From: Myxacorys almedinensis A
GTDB lineage: Bacteria; Cyanobacteriota; Cyanobacteriia; Leptolyngbyales; Leptolyngbyaceae
Assembly: GCF_010091945.1 (NCBI RefSeq)
Contig: NZ_WVIE01000003.1
Coordinates: forward strand, 124,001 to 188,000
Length of the DNA: 64,000 bases
Reading direction: 5' to 3'
The notes under the pieces were generated by a model. The model saw only the letters and a list, made by a program, of their open reading frames with translations. It had not been told where the DNA came from and ran no database searches. This document shows, piece by piece, positions 8,428-16,795 of this stretch. The position numbers and the translations under genes were made by a program. The first letter of the stretch is position 1. Every line of letters begins with the position of its first letter.

Positions 8428-9294
8428 CTAAGGCACAAACACCGTCAACGCTTGCGGAATCAGCCGGAAATGAGCCGGTGTATACGTTGTAATTTCCCCA
8501 TCGGTATTGATGGCGCGAGGCTTGCGCGTGTAAACGAAAAAATCTTCTCCTTGCCAAGTTTGCACCCAGCGCGACTGATGCTGGCTGCCCTGGCGCATGG
8601 CAGGTAAAAGCAGCAGCATTTGCCACCAATGTTCGATTTCTAAACTGTACAGATCGAGCCGCTGATCATCGATCGCCGCATCTTCTGCCACTGCCATGCC
8701 GCCGCCATAATAGCGACCATTTCCCACCGCAATCTGCGCCGTTTTCACCGTTTCAGATCGATCGCCCATGCGAATTTCTGCGGTAAAGCGTCGCGTCTCG
8801 ATCAAAACCTGTAGCGCAGTCGCGGCATAGGCAAAAACGCCCCACTGTTTTTTGGCTCGTTTTGTCAGCTTGCGCGTAATTTGAACACTCAGCCCCAAAC
8901 TTGCCACATTGAAAAAATAGTGCTCATTTACCCAGCCCACATCGATCGTGTTGCGCTTTCCGGCAGCAATGATGGTACACGCTTCGGCGAGGGTCTCTGG
9001 AATGCCCAAGGTGCGAGCCAGATCATTGGCTGTGCCAAGGGGGAGAATGCCAAGCGGCAATTTTGTGTCTACCAACCCAGCGATCGCAGCATTGAGGGTG
9101 CCATCGCCGCCACCGATGATGACCAGATCCACCCGATCGCGATACTCTCGAATCACCTCAGACAACCGCTTTGGGTCATCGGTCGATTCTTCTAGTAGCT
9201 CAATATCGAGGGATCGAAGTTGCGCGATCGCGTCATCCAACACCTCTTTTCCCCGGCGAGCATGACGATTGACTAAAAATAATGCGATTACCAT
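8428..9294 (-). CDS. YegS/DagK-like lipid kinase
   Basis: This 288-residue cytosolic or membrane-associated kinase belongs to the diacylglycerol kinase catalytic family. The nucleotide-binding signature DLVIIGGGDGTLNAAIAGL is at about residues 57-75, followed by LPLGILPLGTANDLARTLGIP, the conserved GTANDxAR segment. A C-terminal beta-sandwich with the DGE motif (INTDGEITTYTPAHF) completes the fold. It probably phosphorylates diacylglycerol or a related lipid with ATP; the exact substrate cannot be read from sequence. The start ATG at 9292-9294 gives the usual N-terminus MVIALFLVNRHARRGKE. There is no operon partner. Confidence 0.93.
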   Translation of the reverse strand: MVIALFLVNRHARRGKEVLDDAIAQLRSLDIELLEESTDDPKRLSEVIREYRDRVDLVIIGGGDGTLNAAIAGLVDTKLPLGILPLGTANDLARTLGIPETLAEACTIIAAGKRNTIDVGWVNEHYFFNVASLGLSVQITRKLTKRAKKQWGVFAYAATALQVLIETRRFTAEIRMGDRSETVKTAQIAVGNGRYYGGGMAVAEDAAIDDQRLDLYSLEIEHWWQMLLLLPAMRQGSQHQSRWVQTWQGEDFFVYTRKPRAINTDGEITTYTPAHFRLIPQALTVFVP

Positions 9295-9401
9295 AAAACA
9301 ACCAGAAGAGCAAGGATAACGGTTTGCAAGGATTAATCCCCCATGGCTTAATTCCTAGTCTATATTCTGCCGTATCGCTCTTTTCAATACATTCTCCGTG
9401 A

Positions 9402-9417
9402 GATAGTTTTCACTATC
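9402..9417. repeat. Short perfect palindrome (GATAGT-N4-ACTATC)
   Basis: A 6-bp inverted repeat with a 4-nt loop lies in the divergent gap between the lipid kinase and the transglutaminase-like gene. Size and place would suit an operator or a small hairpin in the leader. No known regulator motif is recognised. Confidence 0.4.
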
Positions 9418-9463
9418 ATAAGAAAGATCAAATTTTGGGTTGGACTCTGATGCTTGACCTGGT

Positions 9464-9489
9464 ATCTCAACAAGGCATCTCAACAAGGC
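9464..9489. repeat. 13-bp tandem duplication upstream of the transglutaminase-like gene
   Basis: ATCTCAACAAGGC occurs twice in succession, ending 11 nt before the ATG at 9501. Thirteen is not a multiple of three, which argues that this stretch is leader rather than coding sequence and supports starting the gene at 9501 instead of at the TTG at 9435. Confidence 0.8.
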
Positions 9490-9500
9490 AGAACAACGAC

Positions 9501-11156
9501 ATGACTAGCTCGACGGTTCGCACAGCCAAACCTCCTCGAACGCTTCGACCCTTTGGAGTGTATGCTCTGCACGGCTTGGCTACCTGGCAGGACAAACTGA
9601 TCGCTCTAGATTACGTCCGAGGCTATCTTCTGCAAATCGACCCCCTCAATGACAATACGATCGTTCTTAACCCCCACCATGTAGAACGGTTTGAAAGCGC
9701 CACGGGTCTAGCCGTTTGGGAGCAAACTATCTGGTTTACAAAAGAAAATAGCGTTTATTACTGCGATACTGAAACGTTTTTGCCTCGGCTTTTTGTGACG
9801 CTGCCTTATGCGGCAGATGGGGTCGGCGTTTGGAATTCTACAGTTTACGTCACATGCCAAAAGTTGGGTTATGTTTTGGTTTACGAACGTAATACGAGTC
9901 GGAAAATTACTCAATTTGCCTTACCGGGGGTAGGAGAGGCAAACCTCACCATTCGGGATGAAGAACTGTGGCTGTGCGATCGCATCGAACAGACGGTCTA
10001 TTGCCTCGATCGGGCGACCGGAGAATTGCAGTTCAGCGTGCTGACGCCGTTTGATAACCCCACAGGGCTAACATTTGCTACAGATCCAGCATCACAGCAG
10101 TCTACGCTTTATGTTGCCTATGCTGGCGAAGAGGCGTACATCCGCGACAACCCCAACGAAGATCCCAGCCACGAACTGACCTTTCGCGATCGCACCTTCA
10201 TTCATCCTCTCTCTGTTCACTACAACAAACAAGAGCGGTATGCCCTCTCAAACGGATATTTGATCGAAATGTCTTATCTGGAGGAGTTGCTGCCTCTAGA
10301 TGCCGTGGATTTAGAAGATTTAGAGTGGCGAATTGCGCTGCCTGCCGAAACTGATCGCCAGAAAGTTTGCCAGGTAGACGCGATCGGGCTGCCTTTTACC
10401 GAAGAACTCAAAGACGGGCAACGGGTCGCGGTATTTAAGTTTGCCTCGCTCAAAGCCAATGAGCGCCATATCTTTGGCTGGAAAGCCGTGCTAGAAGTGC
10501 GAGGCATTAAATATCAACTCAATTTCGACGATACCTACCGGGCACCCGAACTGTCGCCAGAGTTTCAAGCGCGTTACTTGGTCGATGATGATGAGTTGGC
10601 GATGGATAAGCCCGTGATTCAACAAGCGGCGCGAGATGCGATCGGCACAGAGACCAACGTATTACGAAAAATTTTGAAAATCCGCAACTTTGTCTACGAT
10701 CGCTTGTCTTACGGCATCAAGCCTCACATCGATACGCCAGATGTGGTGTTGGAACGGGGCATCGGTTCGTGCGGCGAGTATGTGGGGCTGCTTCTAGCGT
10801 TAGCCCGGTTAAACGGCATTGCCTGCCGAACGGTGGGGCGCTACAAATGTCCGCCGTTTGCTGAGCGGCAAAACGTTCCGCTAGAGCCAGATTTTAACCA
10901 TGTGTGGCTAGAGTTTTACGTTCCGGGCTTTGGCTGGCTGCCAATGGAGTCGAACCCGGATGACATTGTAGAAGGCGGTCCTTATCCAACCCGCTTTTTT
11001 ATGGGCTTGCCGTGGTATCACGCGGAAATTGGCAAAGGCATCACGTTTGAATCGCTGCGGAGCAAAGGCATTCCGCTGAGCGATTTGTTAGATATTTCCG
11101 TCGGAGATCTGGCGATTAATCATATCCGCTTTACCATTTTGGGAGAATTGGAGTGA
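9501..11156 (+). CDS. Cytosolic beta-propeller-like protein with C-terminal transglutaminase-like domain
   Basis: This 551-residue protein has two parts. Residues 1 to about 250 resemble a six-bladed NHL/SMP-30 type propeller (repeats such as GLATWQDKLIALDYVRGYLLQIDP and GVGVWNSTVYVTCQKLGYVLVY). The C-terminal third is a transglutaminase-like cysteine-protease fold. Its triad is complete: Cys424 in GSCGEYVGLLLALARLNGI, His in DFNHVWLEFYVPGFGW and Asp in SNPDD. No signal peptide or membrane helix is seen, so it should act in the cytoplasm. ATG 9501 is preferred over upstream TTG 9435 or ATG 9450 because of the tandem duplication in the leader. The substrate is unknown; peptide hydrolysis or amide transfer is inferred from the fold. 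Confidence 0.82.
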   Translation: MTSSTVRTAKPPRTLRPFGVYALHGLATWQDKLIALDYVRGYLLQIDPLNDNTIVLNPHHVERFESATGLAVWEQTIWFTKENSVYYCDTETFLPRLFVTLPYAADGVGVWNSTVYVTCQKLGYVLVYERNTSRKITQFALPGVGEANLTIRDEELWLCDRIEQTVYCLDRATGELQFSVLTPFDNPTGLTFATDPASQQSTLYVAYAGEEAYIRDNPNEDPSHELTFRDRTFIHPLSVHYNKQERYALSNGYLIEMSYLEELLPLDAVDLEDLEWRIALPAETDRQKVCQVDAIGLPFTEELKDGQRVAVFKFASLKANERHIFGWKAVLEVRGIKYQLNFDDTYRAPELSPEFQARYLVDDDELAMDKPVIQQAARDAIGTETNVLRKILKIRNFVYDRLSYGIKPHIDTPDVVLERGIGSCGEYVGLLLALARLNGIACRTVGRYKCPPFAERQNVPLEPDFNHVWLEFYVPGFGWLPMESNPDDIVEGGPYPTRFFMGLPWYHAEIGKGITFESLRSKGIPLSDLLDISVGDLAINHIRFTILGELE

Positions 11157-11262
11157 GCCTGGATCTGAGTTAAAGATCGGTAGTACTAAAGAGGAAAGGG
11201 TGAGAGAGTAAAACTGCTGTCATGCTAATTCTGTTCGTCCCAGGTCTACTGCTCTGCCTATT

Positions 11263-11469
11263 TGTCCCAGTTGTCAATCTAAATCCGTGATGAGAAATGG
11301 TCGAATTCGGCATTAGAAGCAAAACTACAAATGTCGAGACTGTGGGCGGCAATTTGTCGAAGACCCGCAGCGGCAGATGATTAGAAAGGAAACCAAAGGC
11401 ATCATTAATGATCCGAAATCAGGGCAGTCAGTTGCGCTGTATCGCTGGTGGATTGAGAGGGAACCTTAG
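11263..11469 (+). pseudogene. IS1-family transposase (InsA-like) remnant
   Basis: This frame reads CPSCQSKSVMRNGRIRH, then an in-frame TAG, then KQNYKCRDCGRQFVEDPQ. That is the N-terminal zinc-ribbon (C-x2-C...C-x2-C-GRQFV) of IS1-family transposases common in cyanobacteria. After about 56 codons the similarity ends and the frame closes at 11469. No start codon in good context, catalytic domain or terminal inverted repeats are seen. It is therefore a truncated, stop-interrupted fragment and the only gene-like content of the 350-nt gap after the transglutaminase-like gene. Confidence 0.8.
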
Positions 11470-11508
11470 AAGTGCGATCGTAATCTTTAAACAATTGAGG
11501 CACATTAA

Positions 11509-11754
11509 ATGAAACGGTATCCGCTTATCCTGCAAGCGTTGTCTGATTTTTGTGATGAGTATCAACTGACTCAAGCAACGAGAGAAACTTATGCTAGCGA
11601 TGCAAATCGAATTCTTGAATCTGTCGTTTCAGGTTTGACCGAAGAAGAGATTCTTGCGCTCATGAGCCAGCGAGGATTTGAGGTCGAGAAGTCCTCTTAC
11701 CCCAGCCTGATCAGAATTCTCAAGGAATTGATTCAGCAACGCCCTAGATCATAA
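11509..11754 (+). CDS. Small hypothetical protein
   Basis: This 81-residue soluble, probably helical protein (MKRYPLILQALSDFCDEYQ at the start) has no recognised motif. It could be a small regulator-like helical bundle, but nothing in it proves this. It starts 40 nt after the IS1-family remnant, and its stop is 4 nt before the next small ORF, so the two are probably expressed together. Coding-style composition and tight spacing support it being real. Family and function are not recognised. Confidence 0.55.
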   Translation: MKRYPLILQALSDFCDEYQLTQATRETYASDANRILESVVSGLTEEEILALMSQRGFEVEKSSYPSLIRILKELIQQRPRS

Positions 11755-11758
11755 ATCT

Positions 11759-11959
11759 ATGTCTGCTAATAGTGTGAGCAGTACAGTTAGCTTTGATTTC
11801 AATCCAGATCACCTTGATCCTGATGTAGGAACCGGCAGCATCGTCCCAATCAGTGGTGAGCTAACCTTTAACATTCAGATTTCAACAAGCAAACTCCTCG
11901 ATATCCTGACCTCTTTATCTTTAGGTAAAGATCTTCGGCTTTTTGAAGCAGTCGAATAA
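11759..11959 (+). CDS. Small hypothetical protein paired with the preceding ORF
   Basis: This 66-residue protein begins MSANSVSSTVSFDFNPD and is Ser/Asp rich, with alternating polar and hydrophobic residues (GELTFNIQISTSKLLDIL), suggesting a small beta-rich fold. It has no cysteine and no membrane segment. It lies 4 nt after the stop of the 81-residue ORF, which suggests a two-gene unit. A partner relationship (for example a small toxin-antitoxin or peptide pair) is possible but not supported by any recognised family. The function is unknown. Confidence 0.5.
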   Translation: MSANSVSSTVSFDFNPDHLDPDVGTGSIVPISGELTFNIQISTSKLLDILTSLSLGKDLRLFEAVE

Positions 11960-12096
11960 CGGTCAAGGTTGGGCAACAGGGGGTCAGCGATCGCGGCTTT
12001 TTTCTGACGGTGCTAAATGCAAGTAGAATCTGAGAATTGATACATTTGATTCAGCACCACCTGCCGTCTGAGCCTGCCCCTGGTCGCATTTGTAAT

Positions 12097-13233
12097 ATGT
12101 TAGTTATTCAGATTGTTTTAAGTGTTTTAATTTTCGGATCAATTGCGTTTTACCTGGCGTGTGCTTGGTTTACTTATCAGTTCTTCTCAAGCATTACCCC
12201 CAGCGTTTCTGAAACCGATGAACCTGTTTCGATCCTGGTTCCAATTTGCGGGTTAGATGAAGGCGCATTAGAAAATTGGACGTCGCTCTGTGAGCAAGAT
12301 TATCCCAGTTACGAAGTGTTGTTTGGTGTGGTAGATACGACCGATCCAGCCATTCCAACACTACGTAAGTTAGAAAAGACTTACCCAGACCGCGTTCGCG
12401 TGATGATCGATTTGCCTCCCCGTGGCATCAATCATAAAGATAGTACCTTGAGTTATTTGTTAGAAAAGGCACAGTTTGAAACGCTGATTTTTGCAGATAG
12501 TGACATTTGTGTGACCGCGCAATATATTCGCACCGTGACTGCCCCCCTGTCGCAGGTAGATGTGGTTACATGTGCCTACATTGCCCACAATCCAAAGTTT
12601 TTAGGAGCAGCATTGGCATCCCTGGGGCGGTGCTGCGATTTCATCCCCAGCGCCTTCATTGCACGAGCCATGGATGGTGGGCTAAAGTTTGCCATTGGAG
12701 TAACGATCGCCACCCGCAAACCGACCCTCGAAGGATTTGGTGGACTGCAACTCAACCGCATCGGCTCTGACTACAACTTGGGCAAACGTGCCGCCCAAGC
12801 TGGCTATCAAGTAGAACTTTCCGAGCTAGTGCTAGAGTCAGATACAGGGCGCGAAACAATTGGGCAACTTGTTGAGCGAGAACTGCGGTGGGCCAGAACG
12901 ATTCGCTTTAATCGCGGTCTGATCTACTACACGATGATGTTTTGCTATGGCACTGTGTTGTGTTTGCCGTTGTTACTGATCTCTGGGTTTGCACCGTGGG
13001 CGATCGCCCTCACTGGCCTAACGTTAGGAATTCGCTATGGTCAGGCTGCGATCGCGGTGCTGATGATGAATAGCCCCCTCTTGCTGCGGTGGTTTTGGGC
13101 GTTGCCACTGCGAGATGGATTAAGTTTTGCAATCTGGGCGATGGGGGCCTTTGGCAGGCAAGTGCAATGGCGCGGACGGCGGCTAACCATTGCAGGAGAC
13201 GGTCTCATTCAGCCGTTAGACACCTCGGTTTAA
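12097..13233 (+). CDS. Membrane glycosyltransferase, GT21 (ceramide glucosyltransferase / HpnI) type
   Basis: This 378-residue integral membrane family-2-like glycosyltransferase has an N-terminal membrane helix (VIQIVLSVLIFGSIAFYLACAW). A cytosolic catalytic domain follows, with VSILVPICGLDEG, the DxD-type ADSDIC at about residues 131-136, a conserved acidic position in GSDYNLGKR, and ERELRWART (the Q/RxxRW motif, about residue 260). Two C-terminal membrane segments end the protein. The motif set is that of GT21 enzymes that move a sugar from a nucleotide sugar to a lipid acceptor such as ceramide, or act on hopanoid precursors (HpnI). Which acceptor applies here is unknown. ATG 12097 is chosen over an upstream TTG at 12037 because it begins right at the membrane helix. 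Confidence 0.88.
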   Translation: MLVIQIVLSVLIFGSIAFYLACAWFTYQFFSSITPSVSETDEPVSILVPICGLDEGALENWTSLCEQDYPSYEVLFGVVDTTDPAIPTLRKLEKTYPDRVRVMIDLPPRGINHKDSTLSYLLEKAQFETLIFADSDICVTAQYIRTVTAPLSQVDVVTCAYIAHNPKFLGAALASLGRCCDFIPSAFIARAMDGGLKFAIGVTIATRKPTLEGFGGLQLNRIGSDYNLGKRAAQAGYQVELSELVLESDTGRETIGQLVERELRWARTIRFNRGLIYYTMMFCYGTVLCLPLLLISGFAPWAIALTGLTLGIRYGQAAIAVLMMNSPLLLRWFWALPLRDGLSFAIWAMGAFGRQVQWRGRRLTIAGDGLIQPLDTSV

Positions 13234-13368
13234 CCTGAGTTTGACAGAGTTGCTTCGCTGCGATCGCCGATCTGGAAAGCCCCCTACATCCCCCAAAATT
13301 GGCAGGGCTAAAGCCGCGAATAACAAAGCAGATAATCTATATCGAACTCACCTCAGTTTAATGCGCCA

Positions 13369-15663
13369 TTATTTCGTCTGGGCTGATTTTTGCATGACTC
13401 GTAAGCGCTGCTGAAGGGGTTGCACAGGCGGTGTTTGCCCACCATAGCGCCACCTTACATAAGCGTTGGAAATCTCCTGAATCGTCTGAGCGCGTTCTTG
13501 GCAATGCAAGCCGTGAGACTGCTTAGCATACTCTAGAGGCGTTTGGGCAGGATGCTTGCGAAACCCCTGGACGGCTTGCCAACTCAGCATCTCTTGATAC
13601 AAGCTCTCCATCGGAGGCAATGTCTTTAGCCAGCGACGGTAGCGCCACTTGTGCCAACCTTGCCACGCTAGCCAGCCCAAAAAGCCGAAACCTGTTGCGA
13701 TCCCCAAGCCTGCAAAGAGTCCAGCCCAGCCTTGGGAAAAGAGACCGATGAGCCATGCGATTGGCTTTGCCACGATCCACTGGATCGCGCCTAAAATTGC
13801 CGCCCTGATCCACGCTAGCCCACCGGCGATCGGGGGAGGCAGCCATCCCGCTACCCATTTCCAAAATTGCTGCAAGACCGAGAAGGTCTGATCCTCCTCG
13901 ATCGACGGCGGAATTAACTCGTGTCCGGGAATCGGATCGATCGCAAACCACCCAAACTTCGGAATGTTAATTTCCGTCATGGCGTAGGCGTCAGTATTGC
14001 GAACTTCATACAATCCGGTGAATGGATTAAATCGTCCGGGGGCAAATCCTGTGACTAGTCGGCAGGGAATGCCGATCGATCGCAGCATCACGGTTAGCGT
14101 TGTCGAAAAGTGATCAGGGTATCCACCTTTGAACTTTGTCAAGAAGGCTTCGGCTAAGTCTTCATCTTTCTCTAGGGGGGGGATGTCTGGCTGAAGCGTG
14201 TATTGCTGTTTTAAATATTGTCCGAGATAGAGCGATTTTTCGTAGGTGGAGACCAGCGGCTGAGGAGCGGTTGCCAAGATTTCTTCCGTGCGTTGCCGAA
14301 CCTTTGATACAATCTGCGGTGGGAGTTGTAAATAAAGACTCTGTTTTGGCGGCTTTAAATGGGTTGAGCCTTTCTGGAGAAGGGTGCGATCGCGATACGG
14401 CACTTCTGAAATAACAGAATAGGTCAGCCCTTGGCTAAGCGGGACAGGCGATCGCAGCCCACCTTCCGGATCAAGCGCGACTTCAGACGTTGGGAAATAC
14501 AGTTCTTTGGGCTGCGCCAACGCGGGGATCAAATTTGGCAACTCAGACACGATCGTGTACGTTTGCACAATATTTTTTGTTTTGTTGAGCGTGATGCCGT
14601 GGGGCACATAAAATTGATATAGCCACGCCGGACGTTTCAGCGTCTGGGTTTCAGCATTGCGCGACACTTCCCACCCCTGCCCCGTGTACCGATCAAACGC
14701 CATCACCCGCCAAAAGCCTTCCGCCTGCGATCGCACCCGCATCACCATCTGTGGCTTGAGGCTGCCGCGCCCATTTTGGCTAATCTTGTCGCCAAACCCA
14801 GCGTAAAACTGCTCATCAAACTGATCGGATTTTTCCTTCCCCCCCTGCCCCCCAACGCCCTCGCCTTGCCCTCTACCCTGACGAATATATCCCGGATTAG
14901 TCACTTGCTGATTGTCAAACTTCTCGGCCAACTGAATCTGAGCGCTCACCGGCAGCGATCGCAGTTGATACCCCGAAAAGCGCGGCATTCCGACAAAGAT
15001 CACCAGTCCCAGCACCACCGTCACCAAAAATAATTTAGATAAAGCCGGAATATTTAGCGCTCTCAGGGTCGCTCGCTCTAGGTTTGCCGTACTTAGCCCC
15101 AACCGCGATCGATAATCTAGCATCAGCACTGGCAGCGCGATCGCTAAAAATACCAGCAGCATTACCCCAAATATCAAGGTTTGGCTGAGCGTACTCGCCA
15201 CGCCTATCAGCACCAAACCAATAATCATTGAATACCCCAAATCTTTGCGACGAGGCAGATCAAAGCTGTGCAACACTTGAATCTGAATCAGAAACTCAGC
15301 CAAGAGCAGCCGCGTGTCATTGAGTTGCCCATTGCTCAGCAAGCGGGAGAAAAAGATTGCCAGCACTCCCAGCATCGCGATCGCCAGGGCAAACTTCGTC
15401 AGAACGTTGCGCCTGCGGCGACCATGCCAACTCCACGTCGCCCCAGCCATACTCAGGGGAATTGCCCAAACAAAAAGGTGGGTCTCTGCCGCAACATCCG
15501 TTGCCAAGATTCCCACACTTACGAGGCTTTGCGTCAGCACCCGGAACAACACAGAGTCTTCCGATTCAGACACAGACAAAGATTTTAAGCGCGATTGCAC
15601 ATGCTGCCGCCAGTTGTAATTCATCAAAGTAGAAAGCAGGGAATGGGGAAAGTCAAGGTTCAT
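13369..15663 (-). CDS. TgpA-like membrane protein with degenerate transglutaminase domain and DUF4129 tail
   Basis: This 764-residue inner-membrane protein has about six N-terminal helices (residues about 40-240, the DUF3488/TgpA region). A large periplasmic domain with a transglutaminase-like core at about residues 480-590 follows, then a further membrane helix near residue 650 and a C-terminal DUF4129-like segment (LYQEMLSWQAVQGFRKHPAQTP). Where active members have GHCEYFA, this one reads GYPDHFST, so the catalytic Cys is absent. The usual HAW-type His position reads DAYAMTE. Only the Asp (FAIDPIPG) remains. It should thus be non-catalytic, perhaps a binding or scaffold protein. ATG 15661-15663; it may form a unit with patU and hetZ upstream, 103 nt away. 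Confidence 0.88.
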   Translation of the reverse strand: MNLDFPHSLLSTLMNYNWRQHVQSRLKSLSVSESEDSVLFRVLTQSLVSVGILATDVAAETHLFVWAIPLSMAGATWSWHGRRRRNVLTKFALAIAMLGVLAIFFSRLLSNGQLNDTRLLLAEFLIQIQVLHSFDLPRRKDLGYSMIIGLVLIGVASTLSQTLIFGVMLLVFLAIALPVLMLDYRSRLGLSTANLERATLRALNIPALSKLFLVTVVLGLVIFVGMPRFSGYQLRSLPVSAQIQLAEKFDNQQVTNPGYIRQGRGQGEGVGGQGGKEKSDQFDEQFYAGFGDKISQNGRGSLKPQMVMRVRSQAEGFWRVMAFDRYTGQGWEVSRNAETQTLKRPAWLYQFYVPHGITLNKTKNIVQTYTIVSELPNLIPALAQPKELYFPTSEVALDPEGGLRSPVPLSQGLTYSVISEVPYRDRTLLQKGSTHLKPPKQSLYLQLPPQIVSKVRQRTEEILATAPQPLVSTYEKSLYLGQYLKQQYTLQPDIPPLEKDEDLAEAFLTKFKGGYPDHFSTTLTVMLRSIGIPCRLVTGFAPGRFNPFTGLYEVRNTDAYAMTEINIPKFGWFAIDPIPGHELIPPSIEEDQTFSVLQQFWKWVAGWLPPPIAGGLAWIRAAILGAIQWIVAKPIAWLIGLFSQGWAGLFAGLGIATGFGFLGWLAWQGWHKWRYRRWLKTLPPMESLYQEMLSWQAVQGFRKHPAQTPLEYAKQSHGLHCQERAQTIQEISNAYVRWRYGGQTPPVQPLQQRLRVMQKSAQTK

Positions 15664-15766
15664 AGTACCCCGTTGGTCTTAGAGGCAACCTAGAATGCAC
15701 AGCCTCCTAATCCGCCATCGTTTCCCACATCCCGCCGATCTCCTTGGGGTCAAGCGTTGACCTGGC

Positions 15767-16795
15767 TTATCCCTCGCTCACCGGATGAATAGCAAACACC
15801 AACAGATCCTGTTCACCCAACCGCACTTCTAAGGGATAGGTGCGATCGGGGACAAAATCTCGAATTTCTAAGCTCAAGCCCCCAGCGGTGTCGCGGTCTG
15901 CCAGCGACCGAAACTCTTCACCCTGAAACTGAAGACTGCCACCACACGGAAGCTCTGCATCCACTCGCAGCCGCACCGTCCCCCCACCAAAGTGATAGTG
16001 CGATCGCAGCGAAAAGGCTCCGAGTTCAGTCAGCCATTCTCGCTCTAGCTGAGGGTGCTTGGGCGACACCGTGAGGGTCAGCGTATTCATAATGTCCCGC
16101 GCTGCCAGCAGAGACAACGCCATCTGCTGGGTCTCGATCGCCGCTTCATACTGATCGGGAAACTCAATCCCCGCTTTGGCGGCGAGCGCTTGTAAACTTG
16201 CCATCGAAGAGCGAGCCGGGGAAACCATAACGTATCCCGCAACATCGTTGAGCAGTTGCGCCTGTCCTGGGAACAGCGTATCAACGGCTTTCACGAGCTT
16301 TGCCCCTTCTCGGAGCGATGATGTGACGATTGCCTGACACCGAGTTAGCAATTCGGTTAGAACGTGCTCTGGCATTGGCACAGGTAACTGTAAATCGCGC
16401 AGTTGTGTCATCCACACTGAAGTCGCTGCAAACACAGGGCGAGGTGCTCTCTCCCCGACAGCCTCAGCATCATAATCCGTAATTTCTTTCTCCCATGGAA
16501 AAAGAGGCGGTTTACGCTGAGCCTCAACTTGAAAACGACGTTTCAGCAGCGCATGAAAACGATCTTGCACAGCAGGTATCTCTCCCGGTTTAAGTAAAAA
16601 GTCCTCTTGAAAGAGGCTGGGTGGAGCCTCGATAGACTCCCTCACCGCATCACGGCTCGAAACTTCTGCAACAGAGTCAGACTGAGGAGATTGCCCCGCT
16701 AGCCCAAGGGTTTGCAGCAGATTTAAAAGGATTTGCTTTTTAGTTTCAAACTCGCGATCCATTTGTGATAACACCCTATTCATCAAGAGATTCAC
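15767..16795 (-). CDS. patU: PatU-like protein, partner of HetZ
   Basis: This 342-residue soluble protein overlaps the end of hetZ by 20 nt, reproducing the hetZ-patU order known in filamentous cyanobacteria. PatU (split into PatU5 and PatU3 in Anabaena PCC 7120) affects heterocyst pattern. Here the two parts are fused in one reading frame: a short N-terminal coiled region (MDREFETKKQILLNLLQTLG), a low-complexity linker, and a PatU3-like body starting near FHALLKRRFQVEAQRKPPLFPWE. No enzyme motif is seen. Later ATG codons at residues 5 and 12 are alternative starts. Assignment rests on order, overlap and recalled resemblance of the RxxPPLFPWE region; I could not align it. Confidence 0.7.
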   Translation of the reverse strand: MNLLMNRVLSQMDREFETKKQILLNLLQTLGLAGQSPQSDSVAEVSSRDAVRESIEAPPSLFQEDFLLKPGEIPAVQDRFHALLKRRFQVEAQRKPPLFPWEKEITDYDAEAVGERAPRPVFAATSVWMTQLRDLQLPVPMPEHVLTELLTRCQAIVTSSLREGAKLVKAVDTLFPGQAQLLNDVAGYVMVSPARSSMASLQALAAKAGIEFPDQYEAAIETQQMALSLLAARDIMNTLTLTVSPKHPQLEREWLTELGAFSLRSHYHFGGGTVRLRVDAELPCGGSLQFQGEEFRSLADRDTAGGLSLEIRDFVPDRTYPLEVRLGEQDLLVFAIHPVSEG

